A DNA stretch of 64,000 bases from Pararhizobium sp. (GCA_030655075.1 JAURWE010000024.1:248001-312000); one strand, 5' to 3'; numbered from the stretch's first letter, positions 37,000 through 47,339 are shown. Translations and numbers: made by a program. The notes: generated by a model not told the origin, from the letters alone.

Positions 37000-39806
37000 G
37001 CGCGCTCCCGTTCCTCTTCGCCAATCCGCTGATGCTGGCCGCCCTCGTCGCACTACCCGCCATCTGGTGGCTGCTGCGCCTGACGCCGCCGCGCCCGGTC
37101 ACGGAAATCTTTCCTCCGCTGAAGATTCTCGCAAGCGTGCTGAAGCGCGAGGAAACGCCGTCGAAAAGCCCCTGGTGGCTGACGCTGCTGCGCATGCTGA
37201 TGGCGGCGCTGATCATCCTTGCCATCGCCAATCCGGTGGTCAATCCGCGCACCAACACGCTGGCCGCCAACGGCCCGCTGGTGCTGATCATCGACAACAG
37301 TTGGTCGACATCGGCCGACTGGCAGAGACGCGTCGATACGGCCTCGGCCCTGATCGACGACGCCGACTCCTCCGACGTGCCGGTCTCGATCCTGTTCACC
37401 GCCGAGACCGAAAACGACGCGGTTCCCGCCTCGGCCGCAACAGCGCGAAACCGGCTGATGGCAACGGACCCGCGCCCGCTTCTGCCCAACCGCGCCAAGG
37501 CAATCGAAACGCTGAAGACCGCACTTGCCGGCACCACGCCCGGCACGCTTGCCTATCTGACGGACGGATTGTCGGTGACGGAGAAAGACGAGACGCTGTC
37601 GGCACTGGCAGCCTTCAAACCCGCAAGCCTTCGGCTGATCGAGGGCAACGGACAGGCGGCCATAGCCATCACCAACGCCGCCAACGAAGCCAAGTCGATG
37701 GTCGTCACTGCCAGCCGGCTGGTGACAGCCGAGCCGCGCACCGTCGGCATCACCGCCTATGACGGTCGCGGCCGGGCAATCTCCAACGGCACGATCAATT
37801 TTGCCGCCGGCGAACGCACCGGGCGCGGCGAGCTGACGGCACCCTTCGAACTGCGCAACGATTTCTCCCGCGTCGCCATCGACGGCGCCGCCACGGCCGG
37901 CGGCACCTTCCTGCTCGACGACGGTTATCGCCGCCGCCGCGTCGCCCTTCTGAGCGGCGAGGTCCGCGACCAGTTCCAGCCGCTGCTGTCGCCGCTCTAC
38001 TATATCAACCGGGCGCTGACGCCCTATGCCGATCTGATCGAGCCCGGCGTCGCCGAGCTCAATGTCGCCATCCCCGAACTGCTGCAGCAGAAACCTTCCG
38101 TGCTGATCATGGCCGATATCGGCCGCCTGCCGGAAGAGAGCTACGGCCCGGTGACGCAGTGGATCAACAATGGCGGCACGCTCATTCGCTTCGCCGGGCC
38201 GCGCCTGGCGGCTGCTCCCGCCGACGATCCGCTGGTGCCGGTGACGCTGCGCCAGGGCGAACGGGCGCTCGGTGGCGCGCTCTCCTGGTCCGAGCCGCAG
38301 CCGCTCGCCGACTATCCGGCCTTCAGCCCCTTTGCCGGCATGGATAAGCCCTCTGAGATCCTCATCAAGCGCCAGGTTCTGGCCGAGCCGACCCCGGATC
38401 TGGCCGAGCGCACCTGGGCGAGCCTGGCCGATGGCACGCCGCTGGTGACGACCAAGACCGTCGGCGCCGGCCGCATCATTCTCTGCCATGTCAGCGCCGA
38501 AGCCACATGGTCGAACCTGCCGATCTCGGGCGATTTCGTCGAGATGCTGCGCCGGAGCGTGCAACTGGCCCGTGGCGGCGGTGTGTCGACCGGCGGTTCC
38601 AGCGAAGCCCAGACCTTGCCGCCCTACCGCCTGCTGAACGCCAGCGGCATTCTAGTCGGCGAAACAGGTGCTGCCAAGCCGCTGGAAACAGCGGCCGGAA
38701 AGACGCCCGTGACCAGCTTCGACAATCCCCCCGGCCTCTACGGCTCCGAAGACGGCTACACTGCGCTCAATCTTTTGCCGCGCAGTGCCGAGCTGACGCC
38801 GCTCGACAGGACGGGCCTCGCAAACGGCTATGTCAGCGAGCAGCTGATCGGCGCCGAGACCTGGTCGATGAAACCATGGCTGTTCACCGCAGCACTCATC
38901 CTCCTGCTGCTCGACAGCGCCATCGTGCTCTTCATGGCCGGCGCCTTTGCCAGGATGCGTCTGGCCACGGCCGCTGCCGTGCTGGCATTTGCCGCCGTCG
39001 GTCTGACGTTGCAGCCGGGCCAGTCGCTGGCCGATGACCGCAAACCCGGCGACGAGGACATTCTCAACCGGCTGAACACCACCCACCTTGCCTATGTCGT
39101 CACCGGCGAACAGGAGGTCGACAAGATTTCCGAGCGCGGACTGGCGGGGCTGACCGATTTCCTCACTTACCGCACGACGCTCGAGCCTGGCGAACCGGTC
39201 GGTGTCGATATTTCCAAGGACGAACTGTCCTTCTACCCGATCATCTACTGGCCGATATCGGCCAATTCACAGATGCCGAGCGCAGCGGCCGTTGGCCGCA
39301 TCGACGCCTATATGCGTGGCGGCGGCACGGTCCTGTTCGACACGCGCGATCAATTCTCGGCTCTTGGCAGCGAAGGCGAGACCGGCCCGAACACGCAGCG
39401 CCTGCAGGAAATCCTCGCCAATCTCGACATTCCGCCGCTGGAGCCGGTTCCGGTCGATCACGTGCTGACGAAATCCTTCTATCTGCTGTCGAGCTTCCCC
39501 GGCCGTTACGCCGGCAGCCCGCTCTGGATCGAATCACAGCTCGACACGCGCGACAACGAGCCGACCAACCGCCCGGCCCGCTCCGGCGACGGCGTCTCGC
39601 CGATCATGATCACCGGCAATGATTTTGCCGGTGCCTGGGCCATCGACCAGAACGGAACGGCTATGCTGCCGACCGTACCGCCGGACGAGGTGCAGCGCGA
39701 ATACGCCTTCCGCACTGGTGTCAATATCATGATGTACATGCTGACCGGCAACTACAAGGCCGACCAGGTGCACATCCCCGCCCTCCTCGAACGGCTTGGC
39801 CAGTAG
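36996..39806 (+). CDS. BatA-N-terminal / vWA-like / DUF4159 membrane protein
   Basis: 936 residues, GTG start overlapping the preceding stop. Order: two N-terminal helices of the aerotolerance-regulator (BatA) type (ANPLMLAALVALPAIWWLLR and a second near 65-85), a vWA-like domain with a DxSxS motif (IIDNSWSTS, about residue 95), a long extracytoplasmic region, a central helix pair (about 630-670), and a C-terminal DUF4159 (about 690-930, FYPIIYWPISAN and GRIDAYMRGGGTVLFDTRDQ). It should be an envelope protein served by MoxR and DUF58. Confidence 0.88.
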   Translation: MSALPFLFANPLMLAALVALPAIWWLLRLTPPRPVTEIFPPLKILASVLKREETPSKSPWWLTLLRMLMAALIILAIANPVVNPRTNTLAANGPLVLIIDNSWSTSADWQRRVDTASALIDDADSSDVPVSILFTAETENDAVPASAATARNRLMATDPRPLLPNRAKAIETLKTALAGTTPGTLAYLTDGLSVTEKDETLSALAAFKPASLRLIEGNGQAAIAITNAANEAKSMVVTASRLVTAEPRTVGITAYDGRGRAISNGTINFAAGERTGRGELTAPFELRNDFSRVAIDGAATAGGTFLLDDGYRRRRVALLSGEVRDQFQPLLSPLYYINRALTPYADLIEPGVAELNVAIPELLQQKPSVLIMADIGRLPEESYGPVTQWINNGGTLIRFAGPRLAAAPADDPLVPVTLRQGERALGGALSWSEPQPLADYPAFSPFAGMDKPSEILIKRQVLAEPTPDLAERTWASLADGTPLVTTKTVGAGRIILCHVSAEATWSNLPISGDFVEMLRRSVQLARGGGVSTGGSSEAQTLPPYRLLNASGILVGETGAAKPLETAAGKTPVTSFDNPPGLYGSEDGYTALNLLPRSAELTPLDRTGLANGYVSEQLIGAETWSMKPWLFTAALILLLLDSAIVLFMAGAFARMRLATAAAVLAFAAVGLTLQPGQSLADDRKPGDEDILNRLNTTHLAYVVTGEQEVDKISERGLAGLTDFLTYRTTLEPGEPVGVDISKDELSFYPIIYWPISANSQMPSAAAVGRIDAYMRGGGTVLFDTRDQFSALGSEGETGPNTQRLQEILANLDIPPLEPVPVDHVLTKSFYLLSSFPGRYAGSPLWIESQLDTRDNEPTNRPARSGDGVSPIMITGNDFAGAWAIDQNGTAMLPTVPPDEVQREYAFRTGVNIMMYMLTGNYKADQVHIPALLERLGQ

Positions 39807-39815
39807 GAGACGGAT

Positions 39816-41885
39816 ATGACGGTCGAATTTTCCCCGCTCCTGCCCTGGATCGCCATCGCCCTTCTCGGTCTCGCCGGTCTGGTGTTCGCCGCCCTCGGTT
39901 TCTGGCGCGGTATGCGCGGAACCATCCTGCGCACGCTGGCGCTGGCGGCCCTGGTGCTGGCGCTGGCCAACCCCGTCGTCCTGCAGGAAGAGCGCGAGCC
40001 GCTCTCCACCATCGTCGCCGTCATCGTCGACCGCAGCCAGAGCCAGGCCAACACCGACCGGACCGCCCAGACCGATAAGGCACTGGCCGAGCTGAAAGAA
40101 CGGCTTGCCCGCTTTCCGCGCATCGAGACCCGCATCGTCGAGGCTGGTGACGACGAAGCGACCGAAACGCCCTCGACGCAGCTGTTTGCCGCCCTGTCGA
40201 CGGCGCTGGCCGATGTGCCGCCGGCCCGTGTCGGCGGCGCGATCTTCATCACCGACGGCCAGATCCATGATGTTCCCGAGGTCAACCAGTCGCTCGGCTT
40301 CGACGCGCCCATCCACGGCCTGATCACCGGCCGCCCGGATGAGTTCGACCGCCGCATCGAGATCGTCAGCGCGCCGCGCTTCGGCATCGTCGGCGAAGCC
40401 CAGAACATGACCTTCCGGGTCATCGATGATGGCAGGCAGCAGGATGGTTCCGCCGAAGTGACGATCCGGCTCAACGGCAACGAAATCGCCAAACAGATGG
40501 CGACGCCGGGCACCGACACGCCCTTTACTTTCACGGTACCGCGCGGCGGCAACAACATCCTCGAATTCGCCACGAGCGAAGTGCCCGGCGAAGTCACCGC
40601 CGCCAACAACCGCGCCGTCCACGTCATTGACGGCATCCGCGAGAACCTGCGCGTGCTCTTGGTCTCCGGCGAGCCGCACGCGGGAGAACGGGCCTGGCGC
40701 AACCTGCTGAAATCCGACGCTTCCGTCGATCTGGTGCACTTCACCATTCTGCGACCGCCGGAAAAGCAGGACGGAACGCCGATCAACGAACTGTCGTTGA
40801 TCGCCTTTCCGACCCGCGAACTCTTCGTCGAGAAGATCAACGAATTCGACCTGATCATCTTCGACCGCTACCAGCATCGCGGCGTGTTGCCGATCCTCTA
40901 CTATGACAACATCGCCCAATATGTCGAAAACGGCGGCGCGCTGCTGATCGCGGCCGGCCCGGAACATGCGGGCGACGATTCCATCGCCTCGACCCCACTG
41001 TCCGCCGTCCTGCCCGCCAGTCCCACCGGCCTGATGAGCGAAGGCGGTTTCTATCCGCGCCTGTCGGATGACGGCAAGAAACATCCGGTGACGCGCGGCC
41101 TTGAAGGCGCCGGCGACGAGCCGCCGCACTGGGGCCGCTGGTTCCGCACCGTCGACGTCAACCCGCCGCAGGGCAACACCGTCATGGAAGGCCCGGACGG
41201 CAAGCCGCTCCTGGTGCTGAACCGCGCCGGCAAGGGCCGTGTCGCCATGTTGCTCTCCGATCAGGGCTGGCTCTGGGCCAGGGGCTTCGAAGGCGGCGGC
41301 CCGCATGTTTCGCTCTACCGGCGCACCGCCCACTGGCTGATGCAGGAACCGGCGCTGGAAGAAGAGGCGCTGACCGCCCGCGCCTTTGGCCGCACGCTGG
41401 AAATCACCCGCCAGACGATTGCCGGCGACCCCGGCGTCGCCACCATCACCATGCCCTCGGGCACGCGCCAGGACGTGACGCTGACGGAGGGTGAACCGGG
41501 CCTTTATCGCGCCCAGATCAAGAGCACCGAAACCGGCCTGTTCGAGATTGCCAATGGTGAGCTTACAGCGCTGGTCCATGTCGGCAGCGTCAACGCTCCG
41601 GAGTTCAAGGCGACGATCTCGACCGAGGACACGCTCAAGCCCCTGGCGGAAAAATCAAAGGGCCTCGTCCACCGGCTCGCCAATGCCGATGGCGAAACCG
41701 GCGTTCCGGCCATCCTGCCGGTCAACGGCGCCGTCCGCGTCGCCGATAGCCAGCGCCTGTCGCTGGCCATGACCAACGAGACCGTGCTCAAGGGCGTCAA
41801 TTCGCTGCCGCTGTTTGCCGGTTTCGCCGGGCTTGCCGCCCTGCTGCTGCTCATCTCGGGAACGTGGTACCGCGAAGGGCGGTGA
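39816..41885 (+). CDS. Membrane protein with vWA-like and glutamine-amidotransferase-like regions
   Basis: 689 residues. N-terminal helices (about 8-28 and 38-56), a DxSxS vWA-like segment IVDRSQSQANTD, a periplasmic part with amidotransferase-like folds (VLLVSGEPHAGERAWRNLLK and GGALLIAAGPEHAGDDSIAS), and a C-terminal helix (LFAGFAGLAALLLLISGTWY). It is the last gene of the moxR operon. It has the same overall design as its upstream neighbour and may be its partner. Confidence 0.82.
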   Translation: MTVEFSPLLPWIAIALLGLAGLVFAALGFWRGMRGTILRTLALAALVLALANPVVLQEEREPLSTIVAVIVDRSQSQANTDRTAQTDKALAELKERLARFPRIETRIVEAGDDEATETPSTQLFAALSTALADVPPARVGGAIFITDGQIHDVPEVNQSLGFDAPIHGLITGRPDEFDRRIEIVSAPRFGIVGEAQNMTFRVIDDGRQQDGSAEVTIRLNGNEIAKQMATPGTDTPFTFTVPRGGNNILEFATSEVPGEVTAANNRAVHVIDGIRENLRVLLVSGEPHAGERAWRNLLKSDASVDLVHFTILRPPEKQDGTPINELSLIAFPTRELFVEKINEFDLIIFDRYQHRGVLPILYYDNIAQYVENGGALLIAAGPEHAGDDSIASTPLSAVLPASPTGLMSEGGFYPRLSDDGKKHPVTRGLEGAGDEPPHWGRWFRTVDVNPPQGNTVMEGPDGKPLLVLNRAGKGRVAMLLSDQGWLWARGFEGGGPHVSLYRRTAHWLMQEPALEEEALTARAFGRTLEITRQTIAGDPGVATITMPSGTRQDVTLTEGEPGLYRAQIKSTETGLFEIANGELTALVHVGSVNAPEFKATISTEDTLKPLAEKSKGLVHRLANADGETGVPAILPVNGAVRVADSQRLSLAMTNETVLKGVNSLPLFAGFAGLAALLLLISGTWYREGR

Positions 41886-41899
41886 ACGCTGGCAAGCTG

Positions 41900-42205
41900 C
41901 TACTCCGGCCAGGCACCGCTTGGCCAGTTTCGCGCGGTATGAATGACCCGAAGGATGTAGATAGTCTCGTGGCCGGCCTGCATGCCGATGGCATACGAGA
42001 TGACGTAGGGCAGCCGGGAAACAGATTTTTCGTACGTTCCGGATATGCGCCCCGGTCGTCCTGTTGGAACGTTGCCGAGACTGTTACCGGCTTTTTCAAT
42101 CGCATCGACAACTTTTTCTGCAGCAACCCAATCGTCTTGCGCGATATGGCGAAGGATATCGAGATAATCCCGGCGCGCATCGTCAGACCAGACGACGGGT
42201 TTCAT
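41900..42205 (-). CDS. ParE/RelE-family toxin
   Basis: 101 residues. WSDDARRDYLDILRHIAQDD, AAEKVVDAIEKAGNSLGNVP and IYILRVIHTARNWPSGAWP match ParE. ATG overlaps the antitoxin stop (ATGA). Unlike the parE copy at 26.2 kb, this one is intact. Confidence 0.88.
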   Translation of the reverse strand: MKPVVWSDDARRDYLDILRHIAQDDWVAAEKVVDAIEKAGNSLGNVPTGRPGRISGTYEKSVSRLPYVISYAIGMQAGHETIYILRVIHTARNWPSGAWPE

Positions 42206-42462
42206 TTCGCTGAGATCTTGGCAGCGGCGACGATCTGACGCGCTTCTGCGATGACATCGGAATGCGGCACGAGCCGGCCGGCCTCGACATCGGCAAGACC
42301 GCGATGAATGCCTTCGATGATCTCAAGCTCCCGGTCGACATAGGCAGAAACAGCCTCTGCGGCCAGAAAGGATTTGCTGCGCCGTGTATCGCTCGCCAGT
42401 TTCGCAAGCTTGGCATTGGCATCGACACTCATTCTGATCGTCACGGTCGTGCTGGGCGGCAT
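42202..42462 (-). CDS. Ribbon-helix-helix antitoxin
   Basis: 86 residues from the ATG at 42462; a start at 42492 is possible. The N-terminal TTVTIRMSVDANAKLAKLAS, then SKSFLAAEAVSAYVDRELEI, is a RHH (CopG/RelB-like) DNA-binding region, with a C-terminal toxin-binding tail. Upstream of and coupled to the ParE-like toxin gene. Confidence 0.86.
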   Translation of the reverse strand: MPPSTTVTIRMSVDANAKLAKLASDTRRSKSFLAAEAVSAYVDRELEIIEGIHRGLADVEAGRLVPHSDVIAEARQIVAAAKISAK

Positions 42463-42534
42463 GATGGTGTCCCTGTGTTGGCTTGTACACATTCTAGCAC
42501 ACGGTCTGGAAAAATCACGCAGTTCGTGTGGCCG

Positions 42535-43041
42535 CTATGCCCGCCAGCAGATCACGCCCTTTAGCCGCGCATGCACATCCTCGCCCATTGGCACAACCAG
42601 AACCCGCGCCGGATCGACCGGACCGGGAAAGGTCAGCGCCGCGTAGGCGACCTTCTCGAAGCCGAGCGGCTGGTAATAGGGCGGGTCACCGACCAGAATG
42701 ACGGCTTCGGAACCATGTCTGCGGGCGGCCTCGACGGCGATCCGCACCAACTCACGGCCGATACCCCGGTTCTTGTGCGAAGGCCGCACGGCGAGCGGGC
42801 CGAGCAGATGCCCCTTGACCGAACCGGCCCAAACCGGCGTCATCCTGACGGACGCGATCGTCTCACCGTCGTCGGCGCAGATGAAGGACAGCATGGGATC
42901 ATGCGTCCCCTGCTCGCGGATCCGCGCGGCGGCGCGGGCGAACCGGCCGGGGCCAAAGGCTTCTTCATTGATGTGATCGATGGCAGCGTCGTGCGACGCA
43001 TCCTCGGTGAGGTAGACGATGTCGTGCTTTTTCATGAACAT
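42535..43041 (-). CDS. GNAT N-acetyltransferase
   Basis: 168 residues (ATG at 43041, or at 43035). Acetyl-CoA loop LGPLAVRPSHKNRGIGRELV, then GSEAVILVGDPPYYQPLGFE, placing it with YhbS-like acetyltransferases. Substrate unknown. Divergent from the glutathione-transferase gene. Confidence 0.9.
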   Translation of the reverse strand: MFMKKHDIVYLTEDASHDAAIDHINEEAFGPGRFARAAARIREQGTHDPMLSFICADDGETIASVRMTPVWAGSVKGHLLGPLAVRPSHKNRGIGRELVRIAVEAARRHGSEAVILVGDPPYYQPLGFEKVAYAALTFPGPVDPARVLVVPMGEDVHARLKGVICWRA

Positions 43042-43341
43042 GGGGCAACCCGGCAGAACGAACGGAAAATGATGGCGGTCACGCGGTAGCGCGTGTGCGG
43101 TGCATCAGCGTCGTCGTGGGCTTCCCGGGTAGAACATGCGATCGGTCCGATCTGACATCGTTGCCAAAGCCCAATTTCATGAGCGATTGCCGGATAGCAG
43201 AAAAAATCCCGCCGTCAAAGCCAAAAACGCAGTGTTCAACCTTTGCGCACTATCGCCGACCCGCTGCCACGCTATCTATGAGCCCATGACCAGACAGGAA
43301 CCGGCAACATTCGCTGGACGCAATCACGGAGACTGACAACA
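43042..43341. other. 300-base divergent region before the glutathione transferase gene
   Basis: No gene is supported. It should contain both promoters. A small palindrome, ATCGGTCCGAT, occurs at about 43141-43151. Confidence 0.45.
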
Positions 43342-44319
43342 ATGGGCATGCTTGTAGACGGCGTCTGGCACGATGTCTGGTATGACACGAAGGCAACGAA
43401 AGGCCGCTTCGAGCGCAAGGCCTCGGCCTTCCGCAACTGGGTAACGGCCGATGGCAGCGCCGGGCCATCCGGCACAGGTGGCTTCAAGGCCGAGGCCGGA
43501 CGTTATCACCTCTATGTCTCGCTCGCCTGTCCCTGGGCGCACCGCACGCTGATCTTCCACAAGCTGAAGAAGCTCGAAGACCTGATCATCGTCTCGATCG
43601 TCGATCCGCTGATGGTTGAGAACGGCTGGGAATTCAAGAACGAAAACGGCGGCACCGCCGACGATCTGTTCGGCTCCGACTATCTTTGGCAGGTCTATGT
43701 CAAGGCCGACCCCACCTATTCCGGCCGCGTCACCGTCCCGGTCCTCTGGGACAAGCAGCAGAACACCATCGTCTCCAACGAGTCCTCCGAAATCATCCGC
43801 ATGTTCAATTCCGCCTTCGACGGCCTGACCGGATCGAACGACGATTTTTATCCGGAGGAGCTGCGCAGCGAGATCGATGAGTTGAACACCCGCATCTACG
43901 ACACGGTCAACAACGGCGTCTACAAGGCCGGTTTCGCCACCTCCCAGGCGCCTTATGAAGACAGTGTCGCAAAACTGTTCGAGACGCTCGACGAACTGGA
44001 AACGCGCCTCGAAACAAAGCGTTACCTCACCGGTAACCGCATTACCGAGGCCGACTGGCGGCTCTTCACCACACTGGTGCGCTTCGATCCCGTCTATGTC
44101 GGACACTTCAAGTGCAATATCCGCCGCATCGCCGATTACAGGAACCTGCAAGCCTATCTGCAGGACCTCTATCAGGTCTCCGGCATCGCTGAAACGGTCA
44201 GCATCCGTCACATCAAGGAGCATTATTACCGCAGCCACGCCACCATCAACCCGACCGGCATCGTACCCATCGGCCCCGTGCTCGATCTCGACGGCGCGCA
44301 CGGACGCACCGACCGCTAA
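43342..44319 (+). CDS. Glutathionyl-hydroquinone reductase-like glutathione transferase
   Basis: 325 residues, the length of xi-class GSTs (YqjG/PcpF type). Active-site Cys in LACPWAHRTLIFHKL (about residue 58), long N-terminal extension (FERKASAFRNWVTADG), and C-terminal RFDPVYVGHFKCNIRRIADY typical of the class. These reduce glutathionyl-hydroquinones. No quinone pathway gene is adjacent. Confidence 0.92.
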   Translation: MGMLVDGVWHDVWYDTKATKGRFERKASAFRNWVTADGSAGPSGTGGFKAEAGRYHLYVSLACPWAHRTLIFHKLKKLEDLIIVSIVDPLMVENGWEFKNENGGTADDLFGSDYLWQVYVKADPTYSGRVTVPVLWDKQQNTIVSNESSEIIRMFNSAFDGLTGSNDDFYPEELRSEIDELNTRIYDTVNNGVYKAGFATSQAPYEDSVAKLFETLDELETRLETKRYLTGNRITEADWRLFTTLVRFDPVYVGHFKCNIRRIADYRNLQAYLQDLYQVSGIAETVSIRHIKEHYYRSHATINPTGIVPIGPVLDLDGAHGRTDR

Positions 44320-44324
44320 GACAG

Positions 44325-44816
44325 TTACCAGAGGTCGTCCGGCAGCCGCTCTCCGGCCAGCTCCGCCAGACGGCGCAGCGTGGCGGATGTGGTCCCGGGC
44401 GGCAGGGCGTCCAGCGGAAAGAACCCGGTCTCTATGATTTCCATGTCTCGCACGCGCGGCGCCGTCTGGCGCACACCGTCGCAGCGATAGAAGACGACAT
44501 GATCGCGCTTGCTGGTCCTGTTGTTGAAATAGACATGGAAAAGCTGCGGCCGGGCCGTCATTTCCAGATTGCCTTCCTCGCGCAGCTCCTTGGCCAGCGC
44601 CTCATAGGAGGTTTCGCCCCGCTCCAGCCCGCCACCCGGCATATGCCAGCCGGGCACATAGGAGTGGCGGACGAGAAAGACCCGGCCCTCGCTGTCAAAA
44701 CAGGCGGCGCGAACCCCCATCGTCATGCCGCGCGCGATGGAAAAATAGGCGTGCACCACCTTCGTCACCAGGCGGGCTTTCCAATTGCGCATTTCCGGTG
44801 GAGCGTCGTTGCTCAA
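44325..44816 (-). CDS. NUDIX hydrolase
   Basis: 163 residues from a TTG at 44816 preceded by AAGGA; a GTG at 44840 would add eight residues. Nudix box GGGLERGETSYEALAKEL followed by REEGNLE; preceding VFLVRHSYVPGWHMPGG. Substrate not predictable. It is convergent with the glutathione-transferase gene (stops six bases apart). Confidence 0.88.
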   Translation of the reverse strand: MSNDAPPEMRNWKARLVTKVVHAYFSIARGMTMGVRAACFDSEGRVFLVRHSYVPGWHMPGGGLERGETSYEALAKELREEGNLEMTARPQLFHVYFNNRTSKRDHVVFYRCDGVRQTAPRVRDMEIIETGFFPLDALPPGTTSATLRRLAELAGERLPDDLW

Positions 44817-44856
44817 TTTCCTTGCCCCCTCGGGTACCACTCTCTAAAACAGAGCC

Positions 44857-45762
44857 ATGTTCAAACTTGCCCATATTTCAGATGTTCATCTCGGCCCGCT
44901 TCCCAATCTCTCTCTTTTCGAACTGGCCTCGAAACGCATTACCGGTTTTGTGAACTGGCATCGAAACCGGCGCAAGCATCTTTTCAGCGATACGCTCGAA
45001 TTGCTGATGGACGATATCGAGCGGCAGGCGCCTAACCATCTGGCGATCACCGGCGACATGGTCAATCTCGCCACATCGCTGGAAATCGAGGCGATCACCG
45101 CCTGGCTCAAGGATGCCGGCAAGCCCGAGGATATCTCTCTGGTGCCGGGCAACCACGATGCTTATGTGCCGGGCGCCTATGACAAGACCACGCGCGCCTG
45201 GCATGATTACATGCGAGGCGATGTTTCGCCCACTGCCTGGGACGATGACTTCCGCCACTTCCCCTATGTGCGCGTTCGCGGCAATGTCGCCATCGTCGGC
45301 TGCTCGACCGCCATCGCCACGCCACCCTTCGCCGCGTCAGGCTATTTCGGCAACCGTCAGGCCCGCGAGACTGTCAACGTGCTGCGCGCTGCCGGTGAGG
45401 CAGGCCTGTTCCGCGTCGTGCTGATCCATCATCCACCGATCCGGGGCGCCACGCCGATGCACAAGCGCATGCTCGGCATCCGCCGCTTTGCCGCGACGAT
45501 CTCGGCCGGTGGTGCCGAACTGGTCCTGCACGGCCACACCCATCTCAACACCGTGCATTGGCTAAAGGGCCAGATTAAACCGGTGCCGGTCGTCGGCATC
45601 GCCTCGGCCTCGCAGTCGCCGGGCGGCAAGAAGCCGCCAGCCGCCTACAATCTCTTCTCCATCTCCGGCGCGCCGGGCCAATGGAACCTCAAGCGCGAAC
45701 GCTTCGCGCTCGATGCAACCGGCACCTCCGTCGTTCTTGCCGAGACGACGGATTTTCCCTGA
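44857..45762 (+). CDS. Calcineurin-like metallophosphoesterase
   Basis: 301 residues with the five metal-binding blocks in order: HISDVHLG, ITGDMVN, VPGNHDAYVPG, VVLIHHPPIRG and LVLHGHTHLN. Such enzymes cleave phosphomono- or diesters; cAMP phosphodiesterase-like (CpdA) activity is possible. Divergent from the NUDIX gene. Confidence 0.92.
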   Translation: MFKLAHISDVHLGPLPNLSLFELASKRITGFVNWHRNRRKHLFSDTLELLMDDIERQAPNHLAITGDMVNLATSLEIEAITAWLKDAGKPEDISLVPGNHDAYVPGAYDKTTRAWHDYMRGDVSPTAWDDDFRHFPYVRVRGNVAIVGCSTAIATPPFAASGYFGNRQARETVNVLRAAGEAGLFRVVLIHHPPIRGATPMHKRMLGIRRFAATISAGGAELVLHGHTHLNTVHWLKGQIKPVPVVGIASASQSPGGKKPPAAYNLFSISGAPGQWNLKRERFALDATGTSVVLAETTDFP

Positions 45763-45919
45763 TCGCCTCTCGCCAATCGGGAAAAAACCGATATCCTCCG
45801 AATAAAGACAGACGGTGAAACGTTGTCAGCCAAAGCCCCGTGTTAACGGCCGGCCGGACATGGGCCTCCGTGAATTGCCGCATACCGACATATCACCATA
45901 GCCAAGGAGATCGACCCTG

Positions 45920-46639
45920 ATGATGACCCGCAAGACTGCAAAGATTGCTTTGCTTTCCGCCGCCACCGTCTTGTCCATGGGCCAGATGGCACGGGCCGCC
46001 ATGGAAGAACCGACGACGGACACACCCGTCGTCATCGAAGAAACCACCACCGAGAAGCCCGCTGTCGAAGGCACGACGACCGAGACGCCAGCCGTCGAGG
46101 ACACGGCGAAAGAGGCCGTGACGGAAGATCCGGCCAAGGCGGACACGACCGAGACCGAACCCGTCAAGGAAGAAGACGTGACCAAACCACCGGTCGCCAC
46201 CGAAACCACGACCGAATGCAAGGACGGCAAGATCTTCGACGCAGCCGTGAAGGACTGCGTCGATCCGAAGAAGACCGAGCTCAACGACGACATTCTGTTC
46301 AAGGCAGCCCGCGAACTGGCCTATGCCGGCCAGTACGAGAATTCGCTCAAGGTTCTCGATTCCGTCAAGGACCAGAACAGCGCCCGTATTCTCAACTATC
46401 GCGGCTATGACCACCGCAAGGCCGGCCGCATGGAGCTCGGCATGAGCTTCTACAAGCTCGCCCTCCAGGCCGACGAGAACTACATCCTCGCCCGTTCCTA
46501 CATGGGTCAGGCGCTGATTGAACAGGGCCAGATCGAGGAAGCCAGGGTTCAGCTGATCGAGATCCGCGATCGCGGCGGCGAGAACACCTGGGCCTACCGC
46601 GCCCTGCTGCAATCGCTCGGCGGTGTGCGCACCTACTGA
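45920..46639 (+). CDS. Secreted TPR protein with acidic Thr/Glu/Pro-rich linker
   Basis: 239 residues, ATG at 45920 (a second at 45923) with AAGGAG ahead. Signal peptide about 1-29 (ending RAA). Residues about 30-100 are a low-complexity linker of repeated ETTTEKPAVEG-like units. The rest (about 120-235) is TPR-like: ILFKAARELAYAGQYENSLK, ILNYRGYDHRKAGRMELGMS, AQVLIEQGQIEEARVQLIE-like helices. An extracytoplasmic scaffold role is inferred. Confidence 0.82.
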   Translation: MMTRKTAKIALLSAATVLSMGQMARAAMEEPTTDTPVVIEETTTEKPAVEGTTTETPAVEDTAKEAVTEDPAKADTTETEPVKEEDVTKPPVATETTTECKDGKIFDAAVKDCVDPKKTELNDDILFKAARELAYAGQYENSLKVLDSVKDQNSARILNYRGYDHRKAGRMELGMSFYKLALQADENYILARSYMGQALIEQGQIEEARVQLIEIRDRGGENTWAYRALLQSLGGVRTY

Positions 46640-46817
46640 GCCCGTCCTGCCGCAGGCCAGGAGCTCGATCAAGACCATCATGGCGGGGAAGGCAAGAAAC
46701 GGCTTTCCCCGCTTCTCTTTGCTTGCAGAGGCCGTTTCAATGTTTCATATCAGTCCGGCGGTTATTTTTTAAAGCGCCGAATAATTCATCGATCCGGAAC
46801 GTTTCATCGGAAGAGCA

Positions 46818-47336
46818 ATGCGTCCAGTGGCAGAATCGAACGACTTCAGGCGGGATTTGGTAGGTTTGCTGCCAAAGCTGCGCCGCTTCGCAATGACACT
46901 GACGCGCAATGCCGCCGACGCAGACGACCTCGTGCAGGAAGCCTGCGAGAGGGCGATCACCCGCAGCCACCTCTGGAATGGGGAGGGACGGCTGGAAAGC
47001 TGGATTTATGCCATGACGCGGAATCTCTGGGTGGATGAAATCAGAAAACGCAAGGTCCGCACCGGCGGCGGCGTGGTCGATGCCAACGAACAGGACGAAC
47101 TGGTCGTCGAAGCCTCCGGAGAAAAGGCGGTTTACGCCAACCAGCTGCAGAAGATGATCGCCTCCATGCCCGAAGGGCTGGCCAGCGTGTTCGTTCTCGT
47201 CAATGTCGAAGGCTACAGCTACCGCGAAACGGCGGAGATACTGAATATTCCCATCGGCACCGTCATGAGCAGGCTCTCGACGGCGCGTATGCGGCTTGCC
47301 GCGATGATCAATGAAACAACGGAAAGGAGGGCCTGA
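46818..47336 (+). CDS. ECF-type RNA polymerase sigma factor
   Basis: 172 residues: region 2 (LPKLRRFAMTLTRNAADADD, LVQEACERAITR, LESWIYAMTRNLWVDEIRKR) and region 4 (LASVFVLVNVEGYSYRETAE, ILNIPIGTVMSRLSTARMRL). The anti-sigma gene starts three bases after the stop. ECF factors respond to envelope or stress signals; the regulon here is unknown. Confidence 0.93.
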   Translation: MRPVAESNDFRRDLVGLLPKLRRFAMTLTRNAADADDLVQEACERAITRSHLWNGEGRLESWIYAMTRNLWVDEIRKRKVRTGGGVVDANEQDELVVEASGEKAVYANQLQKMIASMPEGLASVFVLVNVEGYSYRETAEILNIPIGTVMSRLSTARMRLAAMINETTERRA

Positions 47337-47339
47337 GCG